A stretch of DNA of 64,000 nt, from assembly GCF_000282615.1 (NCBI RefSeq), contig NZ_AKIY01000328.1, forward strand, positions 1-64,000, in the 5' to 3' direction. Under the pieces are notes generated by a model that ran no database searches, was not told where the DNA came from, and saw nothing but the letters and a program-made list of their open reading frames with translations. The position numbers and the translations under genes are program-made. This stretch comes from Bradyrhizobium sp. YR681. GTDB lineage: Bacteria; Pseudomonadota; Alphaproteobacteria; Rhizobiales; Xanthobacteraceae. How positions within the stretch are numbered: the first letter of the stretch is position 1; each line of letters opens with the position of its first letter. Below, one piece after another: positions 9,472 through 18,012 of this stretch.

Positions 9472-9924
9472 ATGATCAAGGTGAAGATCAACGGCCAGGA
9501 ACAGAGCTGGGACGGCGACCCGGATCTCCCGCTACTCTGGTTCCTGCGCGACGAGGCCGGGTTGACCGGCACCAAATATGGCTGCGGCCAGGCCCTGTGC
9601 GGCGCCTGCACCGTCATCGTCGACAAGGAGGCGGTGCGCGCCTGCATCACGTCGATCAACGATGTGGCCGGACGCGAGGTGACCACGATCGAGGGGCTGC
9701 ATCCGAACGGCGATCATCCGGTCCAGAAGGCCTGGCGCCAGGTCAACGTTCCCCAATGCGGTTTCTGTCAGGCCGGCCAGATCATGCAGGCTGCAGCTCT
9801 GCTGATGGACAATCCAAAGCCGTCGCATGACCAGATCCGCGAAGCGATGTCCGGCAACATCTGCCGTTGCGGCTGCTACCAGCGCATCGAGAACGCGGTC
9901 CACCTCGCATCGACGGGAGTGTGA
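9472..9924 (+). CDS. [2Fe-2S] subunit of a xanthine-oxidase-type molybdenum hydroxylase (IorA-like)
   Basis: A 150-residue electron-transfer subunit with two [2Fe-2S] clusters. The plant-ferredoxin-type cluster is bound by C38, C43, C46 and C58 ([11 protein letters not shown]), and the second by C96, C99, C131 and C133 (CGFC and CRCGC). Length and order match the small subunit of isoquinoline 1-oxidoreductase and related two-subunit aldehyde or N-heterocycle dehydrogenases. The stop lies one base before the large-subunit ATG, so translation is tightly coupled. The true substrate cannot be read; aldehydes are plausible given the neighbouring alcohol dehydrogenases. Confidence 0.92.
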   Translation: MIKVKINGQEQSWDGDPDLPLLWFLRDEAGLTGTKYGCGQALCGACTVIVDKEAVRACITSINDVAGREVTTIEGLHPNGDHPVQKAWRQVNVPQCGFCQAGQIMQAAALLMDNPKPSHDQIREAMSGNICRCGCYQRIENAVHLASTGV

Positions 9925-9925
9925 C

Positions 9926-12238
9926 ATGAATTTCATCGACAATCCCCGGAAGCTTCACAGCTTTGAAAAAAACATCCGTGTCGAGAAGGTCTCGCGCCGC
10001 AGCATCCTGAAGGGTCTCGGCATCACCGGCGGTTTCGTGCTCGCCGCGCCCGTGATGTCGCGCCAGGCATTGGCCTATGAGACCGGCGCCGGCAAGATGC
10101 CGCATGGCGTCGTGGTCGATCCGCGCGTGTTCGTCGCGGTCGCGCCCGACGGCACCGTCACCATCCTCGCCCACCGTTCCGAGATGGGCACCGGCGTGCG
10201 CACCAGCCTGCCGCTGATCGTGGCCGAGGAGATGGAGGCCGACTGGTCCCGAGTCAAGGTGCAGCAGGCCCACGGCGACGAGGTCAAGTTCGGCAACCAG
10301 GACACCGACGGCTCGCGCAGCACGCGGCACTATCTGATCCCGATGCGCCAGATCGGCGCCTCCGCCCGCATCATGCTGGAGCAGGCCGCGGCCAAGCGCT
10401 GGGGCGTGCCGGCGACGGAGGTCAAAGCCGTCAATCACGAGGTCGTCCACAGCGCCAGCGGGCGCAAGCTCGGCTTCGGCGAGCTCGCGGCCGACGCCGC
10501 CAAGGAATCGGTGCCTGCGGTCGAAGGCCTCAAGCTGAAGGACCCGAAGGACTTCCGCTATCTCGGCAAGGGCCAGGTCGGCATCGTCGATCTCCATGAC
10601 ATCACCACCGGCAAGGCGCGCTACGGCGCCGATGTGCGCTTGCCCGGCATGAAATATGCCGTGATCGCGCGGCCGCCGGTGACCGGCGGCAAGCTGGTCA
10701 AGTTCGATCCGGACGCGGCGCTGAAGGTGCCCGGCGTCGAGAAGGTGATGCAGGTGCGCGGCTGGCCGTGGCCGTCGAAATTCCAGCCGCTCGGCGGCGT
10801 CGCGGTGATCGCCCGCAACACCGGCGCGGCGATCAAGGGCCGCGACGCGCTGAAGCTCACATGGGACGACGGCGCCAACGGCAAATACGACTCGGTCGCC
10901 TATCGCAAGGAGCTCGAGGAGGCCTCGCGCAAGCCGGGTCTCGTGGTGCGCCAGGAGGGCGACGCCGATGCCGCGCTGAAGGGCGCCGACAAGGTCATCG
11001 TCGGCGAATATTATCTGCCGCACCTCGCCCATGTCAGCATGGAGCCCCCTGTCGCGGTTGCCGACGTCAAGGGCGACAAGGCGGAGATCTGGGCGCCGGT
11101 GCAGAGCCCCGGCGGCACCCGCGAGGACGTCGCCAAGACGCTCGGCATTCCCGAAGGCAACGTCACCGTCAACGTGACGCTGCTCGGCGGAGGCTTCGGC
11201 CGCAAGTCGAAATGCGATTTTGCGCTCGAGGCCGCCCTCCTCTCGAAGGAACTCGGCGCGCCGGTGAAGGTGCAATGGACGCGGGAGGACGACGTCCGCC
11301 ACGACTTCCTGCACACGGTCTCCGTGGAACGGATCGAGGCGGGACTCGACAAGAGCGGCAAGGTGATCGCCTGGCGCCATCGCAGCGTGGCACCGACCAT
11401 CGCATCGACCTTCGCCGCCGGCGCCAAGCACGAAGCGGCGTTCGAGCTCGGCATGGGCCTCGTCGACATGCCGTTCGAGATCGCCAACATCTCCTGCGAG
11501 AACCCGGAGGCTGCGGCGTTCACCCGCATCGGCTGGTTCCGCTCGGTCTCCAACATCCCGCGCGCCTTCGCTGTGCAATCCATGGTCGGCGAGATCGCGG
11601 CTGCGACCGGCCGCGACCAGAAGGAGACGCTCCTTGCCTTGATCGGCACACCTCGCATCGTCAAGCCGGCGGTGAAGGACATGTGGAACTATGGCGAACC
11701 GCAAGACAGCTACCCGATCGACACCGCGCGCCTGCGCAAGGTGGTCGAGCTGGTGGCCGAGAAGGGCGAATGGGGGCGGCCGGTCGCCAAGGGCCACGGC
11801 CTCGGCATTGCCGTGCACCGCAGCTTCGTCAGCTACATCGCGACCATCGTCGAGGTCGCCGTCGACGACAAGGGCAAGCTGACGGTGCCACGGGTCGATA
11901 CCGCCATCGACTGCGGCACCTATGTCAACCCGGAGCGCATCGCCTCGCAGATCGAGGGCGCCGCGATCATGGGCCTGAGCCTCGCCAAATATGGCGAGAT
12001 CAGCTTCAAGGACGGCAAGGTGGAGCAGAAGAACTTTGACGACTTCCAGGTCATCAGGATCGACGAGTCCCCCGCGGTGACCAATGTCTACATCGTGCCG
12101 CCCGGACCCGACACGCCGCCGAGCGGCGTCGGCGAGCCCGGCGTGCCGCCGTTTGCGCCCGCGCTGATGAATGCGATCTTCGCGGCGACCGGCAAGCGCA
12201 TCCGCAGCCTGCCGCTCGGCAAGCAATTGGAGGCTTGA
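9926..12238 (+). CDS. Molybdopterin-binding large subunit of a periplasmic aldehyde/isoquinoline oxidoreductase (IorB-like)
   Basis: A 770-residue molybdenum-cytosine-dinucleotide subunit of the xanthine oxidase family. A Tat signal with twin arginines R24-R25 (SRRSILKGLGITGGF) shows that the enzyme is exported to the periplasm folded. Conserved pieces include GTGVRTSLPLIVAEEMEADW, the substrate-pocket and cofactor region VTLLGGGFGRKS, and the C-terminal GVGEPGVPPFAPALMNAIF, whose GE supplies the catalytic glutamate. This single-chain layout without an FAD subunit is the IorB type. Such enzymes usually pass electrons to a membrane cytochrome c subunit, and no such gene is adjacent. The start is the ATG at 9926, one base after the small-subunit stop. 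Confidence 0.9.
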   Translation: MNFIDNPRKLHSFEKNIRVEKVSRRSILKGLGITGGFVLAAPVMSRQALAYETGAGKMPHGVVVDPRVFVAVAPDGTVTILAHRSEMGTGVRTSLPLIVAEEMEADWSRVKVQQAHGDEVKFGNQDTDGSRSTRHYLIPMRQIGASARIMLEQAAAKRWGVPATEVKAVNHEVVHSASGRKLGFGELAADAAKESVPAVEGLKLKDPKDFRYLGKGQVGIVDLHDITTGKARYGADVRLPGMKYAVIARPPVTGGKLVKFDPDAALKVPGVEKVMQVRGWPWPSKFQPLGGVAVIARNTGAAIKGRDALKLTWDDGANGKYDSVAYRKELEEASRKPGLVVRQEGDADAALKGADKVIVGEYYLPHLAHVSMEPPVAVADVKGDKAEIWAPVQSPGGTREDVAKTLGIPEGNVTVNVTLLGGGFGRKSKCDFALEAALLSKELGAPVKVQWTREDDVRHDFLHTVSVERIEAGLDKSGKVIAWRHRSVAPTIASTFAAGAKHEAAFELGMGLVDMPFEIANISCENPEAAAFTRIGWFRSVSNIPRAFAVQSMVGEIAAATGRDQKETLLALIGTPRIVKPAVKDMWNYGEPQDSYPIDTARLRKVVELVAEKGEWGRPVAKGHGLGIAVHRSFVSYIATIVEVAVDDKGKLTVPRVDTAIDCGTYVNPERIASQIEGAAIMGLSLAKYGEISFKDGKVEQKNFDDFQVIRIDESPAVTNVYIVPPGPDTPPSGVGEPGVPPFAPALMNAIFAATGKRIRSLPLGKQLEA

Positions 12239-12292
12239 GCGGAACATTGAACGGCCTCGCGCCGTTTCCATCGATCTGACAGGAGCAGATCG

Positions 12293-12553
12293 ATGACCAA
12301 CATCTCAAGGGCGCTCGCAGTCTCGTTGCTGTCGAGCGCCTTTTTCATGACGACGACAGGCGCGTTCGCGCAGAGCAACACGACGCCGCCGACCACGGCG
12401 ACGCGCCCCACCGCGCCGGACCAGAACTCCCTTCCCAACGCCACCGCCCCGCCCGCTTCGACCACCCAGACCACCGGGCAGAGCAGCACCGATCCGAAGG
12501 TTCAGGAGATGAACCAGAAGGAGAAGGACAAGGTGGACCGGCAGGGGAAGTAG
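12293..12553 (+). CDS. Small secreted Thr/Pro-rich protein of unknown function
   Basis: An 86-residue protein with a clear signal peptide (positive MTNISR start, hydrophobic core, cleavage at GAFA-QS). The mature part is short, rich in threonine, proline, serine and glutamine, and ends with a charged tail (QEMNQKEKDKVDRQGK), so it is probably disordered in the periplasm. AGGAG precedes the ATG. It is co-directional with the molybdenum hydroxylase 54 bp upstream. I do not recognise a family; similar small proteins are common in Bradyrhizobium. Confidence 0.65.
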   Translation: MTNISRALAVSLLSSAFFMTTTGAFAQSNTTPPTTATRPTAPDQNSLPNATAPPASTTQTTGQSSTDPKVQEMNQKEKDKVDRQGK

Positions 12554-12585
12554 TCGGCGCGCGTCTGTGCATCGATGTGCCCTCG

Positions 12586-12725
12586 CCCCTTGCGGGAGAG
12601 GACAGCGATGCTGGTAGACGCGAACTCACTTGGGTGAGGGGTATCTCTGCGCATGCTCACTTGCTCACGTGTGCGCCGACAAAACCCCTCATCCGGCGCT
12701 TCGCGCCACCTTCTCCCGCAAGGGG
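12586..12725. repeat. Palindromic intergenic repeat, about 140 bp
   Basis: Outer arms CCCCTTGCGGGAG (12586-12598) and CTCCCGCAAGGGG (12713-12725) are perfect complements over 13 bp. Inner segments also pair (GGGTGAGGGGT near 12632 with ACCCCTCATCC near 12684). Elements of this appearance recur between genes in Bradyrhizobium. It separates the 3' ends of two convergent genes and could act as a bidirectional transcription block. Confidence 0.75.
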
Positions 12726-12816
12726 AGACGGATGACGCAAATGCGGCAGACGTTGCCGTCCGCCGCATTCGCCACCCCCCCCCTGACGCTCCGCTTCTTT
12801 CGATCCGCCCGCGGAG

Positions 12817-14556
12817 CTATTTCTTCAGCGCGAACACCCAGATCACGCCGCCTTGCGGCACGTTGGCCTCGATACCGATATTGTTGGTGACGAGCGCATC
12901 CTGGATGCGCTGCGCATCGACGCCCCATCCCGACTGGATCGCGATGTACTGGGTGCCGTCGATCTCATAGGACACCGGCATGCCCATGATGCCGGAGTTG
13001 GTCTTCTGCTCCCACAACAGCTCGCCGGTCTTGGCGTTGAAGGCGCGGAAGTTGCGGTCGTTGGTGCCGCCGACGAAGACGAGATCGCCCGCGGTCGCCG
13101 TCACCGAACCGAACAGCTGCGATTTCGGGAAGTTGTGTTGCCACACCTTCTTGCCGGTGGCGGGATCCCAGGCCTGGAGCTCGCCGAAATGATCCGCGCC
13201 GGGCTTGGTCTTCAGGCCGATGTCTTCCGGCTTGGTACCGAGCCAGAGCTCGCCGGGCTTGAGCGGTACCTTCTCGCCGGTGAAGCCGCCGCAGAAATTC
13301 TCGTTGGCCGGCACATAGACGAGCTTGGTCCTTTCGCTGTAGGCCGCCGACGGCCAGTCCTTGCCGCCCCACAGTGACGGGCAGAACTCCACCCGCTTGC
13401 CGACCATCGGCTTGTGGGCGGGATCGACGATCGGCTTGCCGCTCTCGGCATCGATGCCCTTCCAGACGTCGGTGGAGACGAACGGCCAGCCGGCGACGTA
13501 GTTGATCTTGGTCGGGGTGCGCTCGAGCACCCAGAAGATCGCGTCGCGCCCGGGATGGACCAGGCTCTTGATGCTGCGGCCGTCGCGTTGCAGATCGATC
13601 AGCATCGGCGCCTCGACCTCGTCCCAGTCCCAGGAATCGTTCTGGTGATATTGGTGATAGGTCTTGATCTTGCCGTTGTTCGGATCGAGCGCGAGCACCG
13701 ACGAGGTGTAGAGATTGTCGCCGGGATGCATCTCGCCGGGCCATGGCGCGGCGTTGCCGACACCCCAATAGATCGTCTTGGTGTCCTTGTCGTAATTGCC
13801 GGTCATCCAGGCCGAGCCGCCACCGTTCTTCCAGTCCTCGCCTTGCCAGGTGTCATGACCGGGCTCGCCTTCACCGGGAATGGTGTAGGTCCGCCACAGT
13901 TCCTTGCCGTCCTTGGCATCGTAGGCGGCGACATAGCCGCGCACGCCGAACTCGCCGCCGGAGCCGCCGACGATGACCTTGCCGTCGACGATCAGCGGCA
14001 TCAGGGTCATGTACTGACCCTTCTTGTAATCCTGCACCTTGGTGTCCCACACCACCTTGCCGGTCTTGGCATCGAGCGCGACGACATGGTCGTCAGTGGT
14101 GGCGAGATAGAGCTTGTCCTCCCAGAGGCCGACGCCGCGGCTGGTCGGATGCAACTGGAACAGATCGTCGGGGAGCTGCCGCTTGTAGCGCCAGTATTCG
14201 TCGCCGGTTTTCGCGTTGATCGCGATCACCTGCCCCATCGGCGTTGCCACGAACATCACGCCGTTGTTGACGATCGGCGGCGCCTCGTGGCCCTCGACGA
14301 CGCCGGTGGCGAAGGTCCAGACCGGTGTGAGACCCTTCACGTTCGAGGCGTTGATCTGGTCGAGCGGGCTGTAGCCCTGCCCGTCATAGGTGCGCCGATA
14401 GAGCATCCAATTGCCGGGCTCCGGATTCTCCAGACGCTGCTGGGTGACCGGCGCGTAGTTCTCGATCGGGCCGGCGACGGCGGCGGTCGAGACGAGGCAG
14501 GTGAAGGCGACGAAGCCGGACAGGTACCATTGCTTCCTGGTGATCGACGTTTTCAT
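12817..14556 (-). CDS. PQQ-dependent alcohol dehydrogenase with lanthanide-type DxD motif, no vicinal cysteines
   Basis: A 579-residue periplasmic quinoprotein alcohol dehydrogenase. The signal peptide ends near TAAVA-GP. Propeller tryptophan motifs are clear ([34 protein letters not shown]). The active-site loop NDSWDWDEVEAP has D310 and D312, so by the DxD rule it should use a rare-earth ion like XoxF or PedH. Unlike XoxF, the position of the vicinal cysteine pair reads FQLHPTSRGVG (around residue 137), so the PQQ-covering disulfide ring is missing. A C-terminal cytochrome domain is absent, so electrons must go to a separate carrier, perhaps the Rieske protein encoded upstream on the same strand. 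Substrate unknown. Confidence 0.88.
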   Translation of the reverse strand: MKTSITRKQWYLSGFVAFTCLVSTAAVAGPIENYAPVTQQRLENPEPGNWMLYRRTYDGQGYSPLDQINASNVKGLTPVWTFATGVVEGHEAPPIVNNGVMFVATPMGQVIAINAKTGDEYWRYKRQLPDDLFQLHPTSRGVGLWEDKLYLATTDDHVVALDAKTGKVVWDTKVQDYKKGQYMTLMPLIVDGKVIVGGSGGEFGVRGYVAAYDAKDGKELWRTYTIPGEGEPGHDTWQGEDWKNGGGSAWMTGNYDKDTKTIYWGVGNAAPWPGEMHPGDNLYTSSVLALDPNNGKIKTYHQYHQNDSWDWDEVEAPMLIDLQRDGRSIKSLVHPGRDAIFWVLERTPTKINYVAGWPFVSTDVWKGIDAESGKPIVDPAHKPMVGKRVEFCPSLWGGKDWPSAAYSERTKLVYVPANENFCGGFTGEKVPLKPGELWLGTKPEDIGLKTKPGADHFGELQAWDPATGKKVWQHNFPKSQLFGSVTATAGDLVFVGGTNDRNFRAFNAKTGELLWEQKTNSGIMGMPVSYEIDGTQYIAIQSGWGVDAQRIQDALVTNNIGIEANVPQGGVIWVFALKK

Positions 14557-14581
14557 GGACGTTCCCCTTTTTCATCCGTTT

Positions 14582-14618
14582 GAATTCTTGTTGTGAATTC
14601 TTGTCTTGGATTCTTGTC
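14582..14618 (-). promoter_or_regulatory. Three tandem ACAAGAATTC-like repeats upstream of the PQQ dehydrogenase
   Basis: On the minus strand the 5' region of the dehydrogenase contains ACAAGAATCC, ACAAGAATTC and CAAGAATTC spaced 13-14 bases apart, ending about 25 bases before the ATG at 14556. The spacing is a little over one helical turn, which suits cooperative protein binding, or they may affect mRNA structure. No protein is known to bind them; this is seen directly but its role is inferred. Confidence 0.45.
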
Positions 14619-14686
14619 GTACGTCCCGTCGTCCGCCCGTCGGCGGATGCGGCCACTCGTGACGCGGGCATACCCCGCATTGTCCA

Positions 14687-15445
14687 TCATCCCGGCTGCA
14701 CGCCACCTACCTTTCCGATGAAATTACCGGCGACGCTGAGCGAGCCGTCAGCGAGCGCAATCGGTAGCGCCGCGAGCCGCCGCGGCGCCGGCCCGAACAC
14801 GACCTGCGCGCCCGCGCGGGGATCGTATTCGGAGTTGTGGCACATGCACTTGAAGACCTCCTTGTCGCCGACATCGCTCTTGACCCAGGCGGTGACGGGA
14901 CAGCCGGCATGCGAGCAGATCGCCGAATAGGCGATGATGCCGTCGACGGAACGCGCGCGCGTCTGCTCGTCGAGCTCGGAGGGATCGAGCCGGATGATCA
15001 GGATCTCGTTGAGCCGGGAGGCACTGCGCACCACCGATGTCTTGGGATCCTTCGGCCAGGCATGCACCGGTGGCCCGCCTGCGGGAAGATCGGCCAGGGT
15101 GACCGGCTTTCCTTCCTGGTCGCCTTCAGAGAAGACGAGCAGATCGCCCTTCTGCGGCCGCTCGTCGGAACCCGGCGGATCTTCGCCTGCATGCGCTCGC
15201 GCGGAACAGCCGAGACAGGCGGTGGTGGCGAGCGCACCGAGCAGCAGCGTTCGCCGCGTCTGCTCCGTGCGCGCGTCAACTTCAGGTTCCGTAGCGCTCT
15301 CGGAGGATGCGGAATTGGCGTTGAAGGATGCGCGCGACATGCCCGTCAGCAGGCGCTGGAACTCTGCCGAAAACAAGGCGGAGAATTGGCGCCGCAGTGC
15401 ATCAATATGGCTTTGCTCGCTTTGATTGAACGTGACTGAACCCAT
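14687..15445 (-). CDS. Exported Rieske [2Fe-2S] protein
   Basis: A 252-residue protein with a C-terminal Rieske domain. Cluster ligands are C177 and H179 in CSHAGC and C200 and H203 in CMCHNSEYDP; C182 and C202 would form the usual disulfide. About 60 residues precede a Tat-like signal (TRRTLLLGALATTACLG near residues 63-79), an unusually long N-terminal extension, so a later start or an anchor is possible. It lies upstream of the PQQ dehydrogenase on the same strand (130-bp gap), suggesting that it takes part in the same periplasmic electron chain. It is not a bc1 subunit by context, as no petBC genes are nearby. Confidence 0.85.
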   Translation of the reverse strand: MGSVTFNQSEQSHIDALRRQFSALFSAEFQRLLTGMSRASFNANSASSESATEPEVDARTEQTRRTLLLGALATTACLGCSARAHAGEDPPGSDERPQKGDLLVFSEGDQEGKPVTLADLPAGGPPVHAWPKDPKTSVVRSASRLNEILIIRLDPSELDEQTRARSVDGIIAYSAICSHAGCPVTAWVKSDVGDKEVFKCMCHNSEYDPRAGAQVVFGPAPRRLAALPIALADGSLSVAGNFIGKVGGVQPG

Positions 15446-15471
15446 TCAAACGCATTTTCACGAGTTCTACG

Positions 15472-15493
15472 TCATGCCGCGCGAACGGCATGA
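15472..15493. promoter_or_regulatory. Palindrome upstream of the Rieske gene
   Basis: TCATGCCG (15472-15479) and CGGCATGA (15486-15493) form perfect 8-bp arms around CGCGAA, 26 bases upstream of the Rieske ATG at 15445. It could be an operator or a 5' leader hairpin. No regulator can be named. Confidence 0.35.
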
Positions 15494-15586
15494 TGATTTT
15501 GCAGACCAGACCGATGATGTTGGAATTGGTGCAACGCGCCATCGCACGATCAAGTTTGCGCATTTCTCAGGCAGGCATTCAGTATG

Positions 15587-16072
15587 TCACGACCGGAGCA
15601 CGTGACGCGGCGAAGCGATGCGGCCGGCGATCGTTGCGGACGCCATCTCGAAACTGTCGGCGATGCGACGCGCCTTGTCGATGAAGAGGCTGGCTGCCGG
15701 TGGCGGACAGACTTCGCGTGCGGTTTGCTCGAACAGGTCGAGCCAGCGATCGAAATGATTGCCGACGAGGCTCAGCGGCATATGCGCCCGCATTGGCGAA
15801 CCATGATAGCGGCCGCTCATCAGCACGACCGATGACCAGAACCCCTTGAGCTTCGTAAGATGCTCGTCCCAATTCTGCACGACCGCGAACACGGGCCCCA
15901 GCAACGCGTCCTCGCGCACGCGGCCGTAGAAGCGGGTGACGAGTTCCCCGATCATCTCCTCGGTGATCCCGGTGCGCTCGATCGCATCCTGGGTCAGCAG
16001 GTTCCGCCGCGCGGCCGCAGCTTCCCGCTCGGCCTTCAGTCGATCCGACATGTCCTTATGTTTCCGTTCCAT
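15587..16072 (-). CDS. Group III (P-type) truncated hemoglobin
   Basis: A 161-residue globin-like protein. The core runs ELVTRFYGRVREDALLGPVF, an F-helix region with MSGRYHGSPMRAHMPL carrying the proximal histidine, and NHFDRWLDLFEQTAREV, all typical of group III truncated hemoglobins (Campylobacter Ctb type). These bind oxygen and nitric oxide in the cytoplasm and are linked to low-oxygen or nitrosative stress. The ATG at 16072 (MERKHKDMSD) is chosen; an ATG seven codons later (16051) is equally possible. Longer upstream readings pass through repeat DNA and are not credible. Confidence 0.85.
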   Translation of the reverse strand: MERKHKDMSDRLKAEREAAAARRNLLTQDAIERTGITEEMIGELVTRFYGRVREDALLGPVFAVVQNWDEHLTKLKGFWSSVVLMSGRYHGSPMRAHMPLSLVGNHFDRWLDLFEQTAREVCPPPAASLFIDKARRIADSFEMASATIAGRIASPRHVLRS

Positions 16073-16194
16073 TGTTCCCGCGGGCCGCCCGTTCGACATT
16101 GTCGGGCCAATTGCGCGCGGCGTCTTTGTCGCAGCGCAAATTGCGGGATCGGCGGCGGGCGTTTCGAGCCCGGCGCCTGCACCTCGATAAGAAT

Positions 16195-16286
16195 CGTAGG
16201 GTGGGCAAAGGCGCACTTGCGCCGTGCCCACCATCTCTCTCGATCACGACAAATGCGTGGGCACGCTCCGCTTTGCCCACCCTACG
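16195..16286. repeat. Palindromic intergenic repeat, 92 bp
   Basis: Outer arms CGTAGGGTGGGCAAAG (16195-16210) and CTTTGCCCACCCTACG (16271-16286) match perfectly over 16 bp. Inner GTGCCCACC / GTGGGCAC segments also pair, giving a long cruciform-capable element. The GTAGGGTGGGCAAAG type is a widespread intergenic repeat in Bradyrhizobium, from memory. It lies between two minus-strand genes. Confidence 0.85.
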
Positions 16287-16301
16287 GCACTGGCGCCTCG
16301 A

Positions 16302-17153
16302 TCATGCGCCGTAGCTATAGAAACCCTGCCCGGTCTTGCGGCCGAGATGGCCGGCGTCGACCATTTCCTTGAGCAAGGGGGCCGGACGGTATTTGGGATC
16401 GTTGAAGCCCTTGTAGAAGACCTCCATCACCGACAGCATGGTGTCGAGCCCGACGAGATCGGCCAGCGCCAGCGGCCCGATCGGATGGTTGCAGCCGAGC
16501 TTCATGCCGGCGTCGATCTCCTCCGCCGTCGCGATCCCCTCCTGGAGCGCGAAGATCGCCTCGTTGATCATCGGGCAGAGGATGCGGTTGACGGCGAAGC
16601 CCGGGCTGTTCTTGGCGGTGATCGCCACCTTGCCGACGCGCTGGGCGAAATCGAGCGCCTTGGCGTGGGTGTCGTCGGAGGTCTGCAAGCCGCGGATCAG
16701 CTCGAGCAGCGCCATGACAGGCACCGGGTTGAAGAAGTGCATGCCGATGAAACGATCGGGGCGATCGGTTGCAGCGGCAAGCTTGGTGATCGAGATCGAC
16801 GAGGTATTGGTCGCAAGCAGCGTGCGCGGTGACAGCGTCGCGCAGAGGTCCTTCAGGATCTTGACCTTGAGCTCCTCGTTCTCGGTCGCGGCCTCGATGA
16901 CGAGATCGCAATCGGCGAGCTTGGCACGATCGGTCGTGCCGGTGATGCGCTTGAGCGTGGCCTCGCGGTCCGCCGCCGACATCTTCTCCTTCTTGACCAG
17001 GCGCTCGAGGCTGCCGCCGACGGTCGAGATCCCGCGGTTCACCGCCGCATCGGAAATGTCGACCATCACGACCGACAGCCCGGCCGCCGCGCAGATCTGC
17101 GCGATGCCGTTCCCCATGGTCCCCGCCCCGATGATGCCAACCGTCTGGATCAT
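16302..17153 (-). CDS. 3-hydroxybutyryl-CoA dehydrogenase
   Basis: A 283-residue cytosolic enzyme converting 3-hydroxyacyl-CoA to 3-oxoacyl-CoA with NAD(P)+ (short-chain fatty acid, butanoate or PHB-related metabolism). The Rossmann motif is [18 protein letters not shown] at the N-terminus. The catalytic histidine lies in [14 protein letters not shown], with the family motifs NTSSISIT and [11 protein letters not shown] following. The C-terminal domain contains [17 protein letters not shown]-x-GLDT. The ATG at 17153 is used because the NAD motif starts directly; an upstream in-frame ATG at 17216 would add 21 unconserved residues. Single-domain size fits HbdA/PaaH-type enzymes rather than FadB. 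Confidence 0.95.
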   Translation of the reverse strand: MIQTVGIIGAGTMGNGIAQICAAAGLSVVMVDISDAAVNRGISTVGGSLERLVKKEKMSAADREATLKRITGTTDRAKLADCDLVIEAATENEELKVKILKDLCATLSPRTLLATNTSSISITKLAAATDRPDRFIGMHFFNPVPVMALLELIRGLQTSDDTHAKALDFAQRVGKVAITAKNSPGFAVNRILCPMINEAIFALQEGIATAEEIDAGMKLGCNHPIGPLALADLVGLDTMLSVMEVFYKGFNDPKYRPAPLLKEMVDAGHLGRKTGQGFYSYGA

Positions 17154-18012
17154 TGCCTCATATCCTTCATCCTTGCGGGGTGTGCCGATCGCGGCCCGCC
17201 CCATTTGTTTCTGCATCAGGGTCTAGCACTGCCAACCGGCAGGTGCGACCTGATCCTCCTCCTTCCTTAAAGCATCCGAAGCGGGAATAAAGCCGCCATT
17301 CGGTCGCGAAACGACATGATTTGACGACCTCGCGGCCTGTTTCGCCCGAGTTTTGCATCTCGTCCCGCCCTCGAGAAGTGCCGAGGGCGCAGGGAAGGCC
17401 GGGCGCCGGCTGGCACCCGCGGTCCGCTGTGCGCTGGGTAGCGCATAGAAATTGCACAGCGGCATACAGGGCAGCCTGGACATCCCGGCCTTCCCTGCGC
17501 GAATGGTCGACGGCTTATGCCGTGCTCTCCCCGGAGCCGAGTTCTCTCTGGCCTCCGTCACCGCGCGAAATCCACCGGTGCCGCCCGGTTGGACGAACAC
17601 CGCATTCGCGAGGCTTGACCGTAGCAACGACGGTCAGGACCACACGGTTTTGCCGTACGCGATCTGCGCCGTCCGTCACACGCCGTCCAGGGCTCACGGG
17701 GTTCGGCTCAATCCTCTGCCCGCCCCGCCCTCGACCTTGCGTGCCCACGCAGCTCGCGTCCACCGCACCTCACCCACGTATCGGACGACTCGCGATCCGC
17801 CCCTCGGACCGGGTGAGATGGCAAATACATACGACAAATCCGAATTTCGGTAAAGTGGAATATTTTCGTGCGAGCGGATTGACAATCGGGCAGCCGCTTT
17901 GGCGCAGGTGTTTTGCCCGTCGGGCAAATCTCCGCCGGCCTGGCGGCCGGGAACCTAGCCTGCTTGGAGGACGTTAGCTGGCCGACAGGCCGCGATCGAG
18001 CCGGCTGGAGGA
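17154..18012. other. 860-bp gene-poor interval with repeat-like DNA
   Basis: No gene is supported. Open frames run through 17223-17977 on both strands, but they contain no recognisable domain and have the look of a multicopy intergenic sequence: the minus-strand reading CNFYALPSAQRTAGAS resembles spurious hypothetical proteins I recall from many Bradyrhizobium genomes. A 17-bp palindrome, TTTGCCCGTCGGGCAAA, lies at 17912-17928. The right end leads into an oxidoreductase gene with no normal start codon. Confidence 0.5.

Noticed and set aside
9782-12271. Very long open frame (829 codons) on the minus strand opposite the molybdenum hydroxylase
   Set aside because: It is the antisense shadow of a clearly conserved Tat-exported enzyme in GC-rich DNA; its translation is Arg/Ala/Gly-rich with no domain.
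12293-12553. Small Thr/Pro-rich secreted protein as an eCIS or toxin component
   Set aside because: It lies far from the eCIS, follows the molybdenum hydroxylase, and has only a signal peptide and a disordered tail.
17452-17853. Open frame of 133 codons in the gap before the FAD oxidoreductase
   Set aside because: No domain, no ribosome site, and it lies in what appears to be multicopy intergenic sequence.
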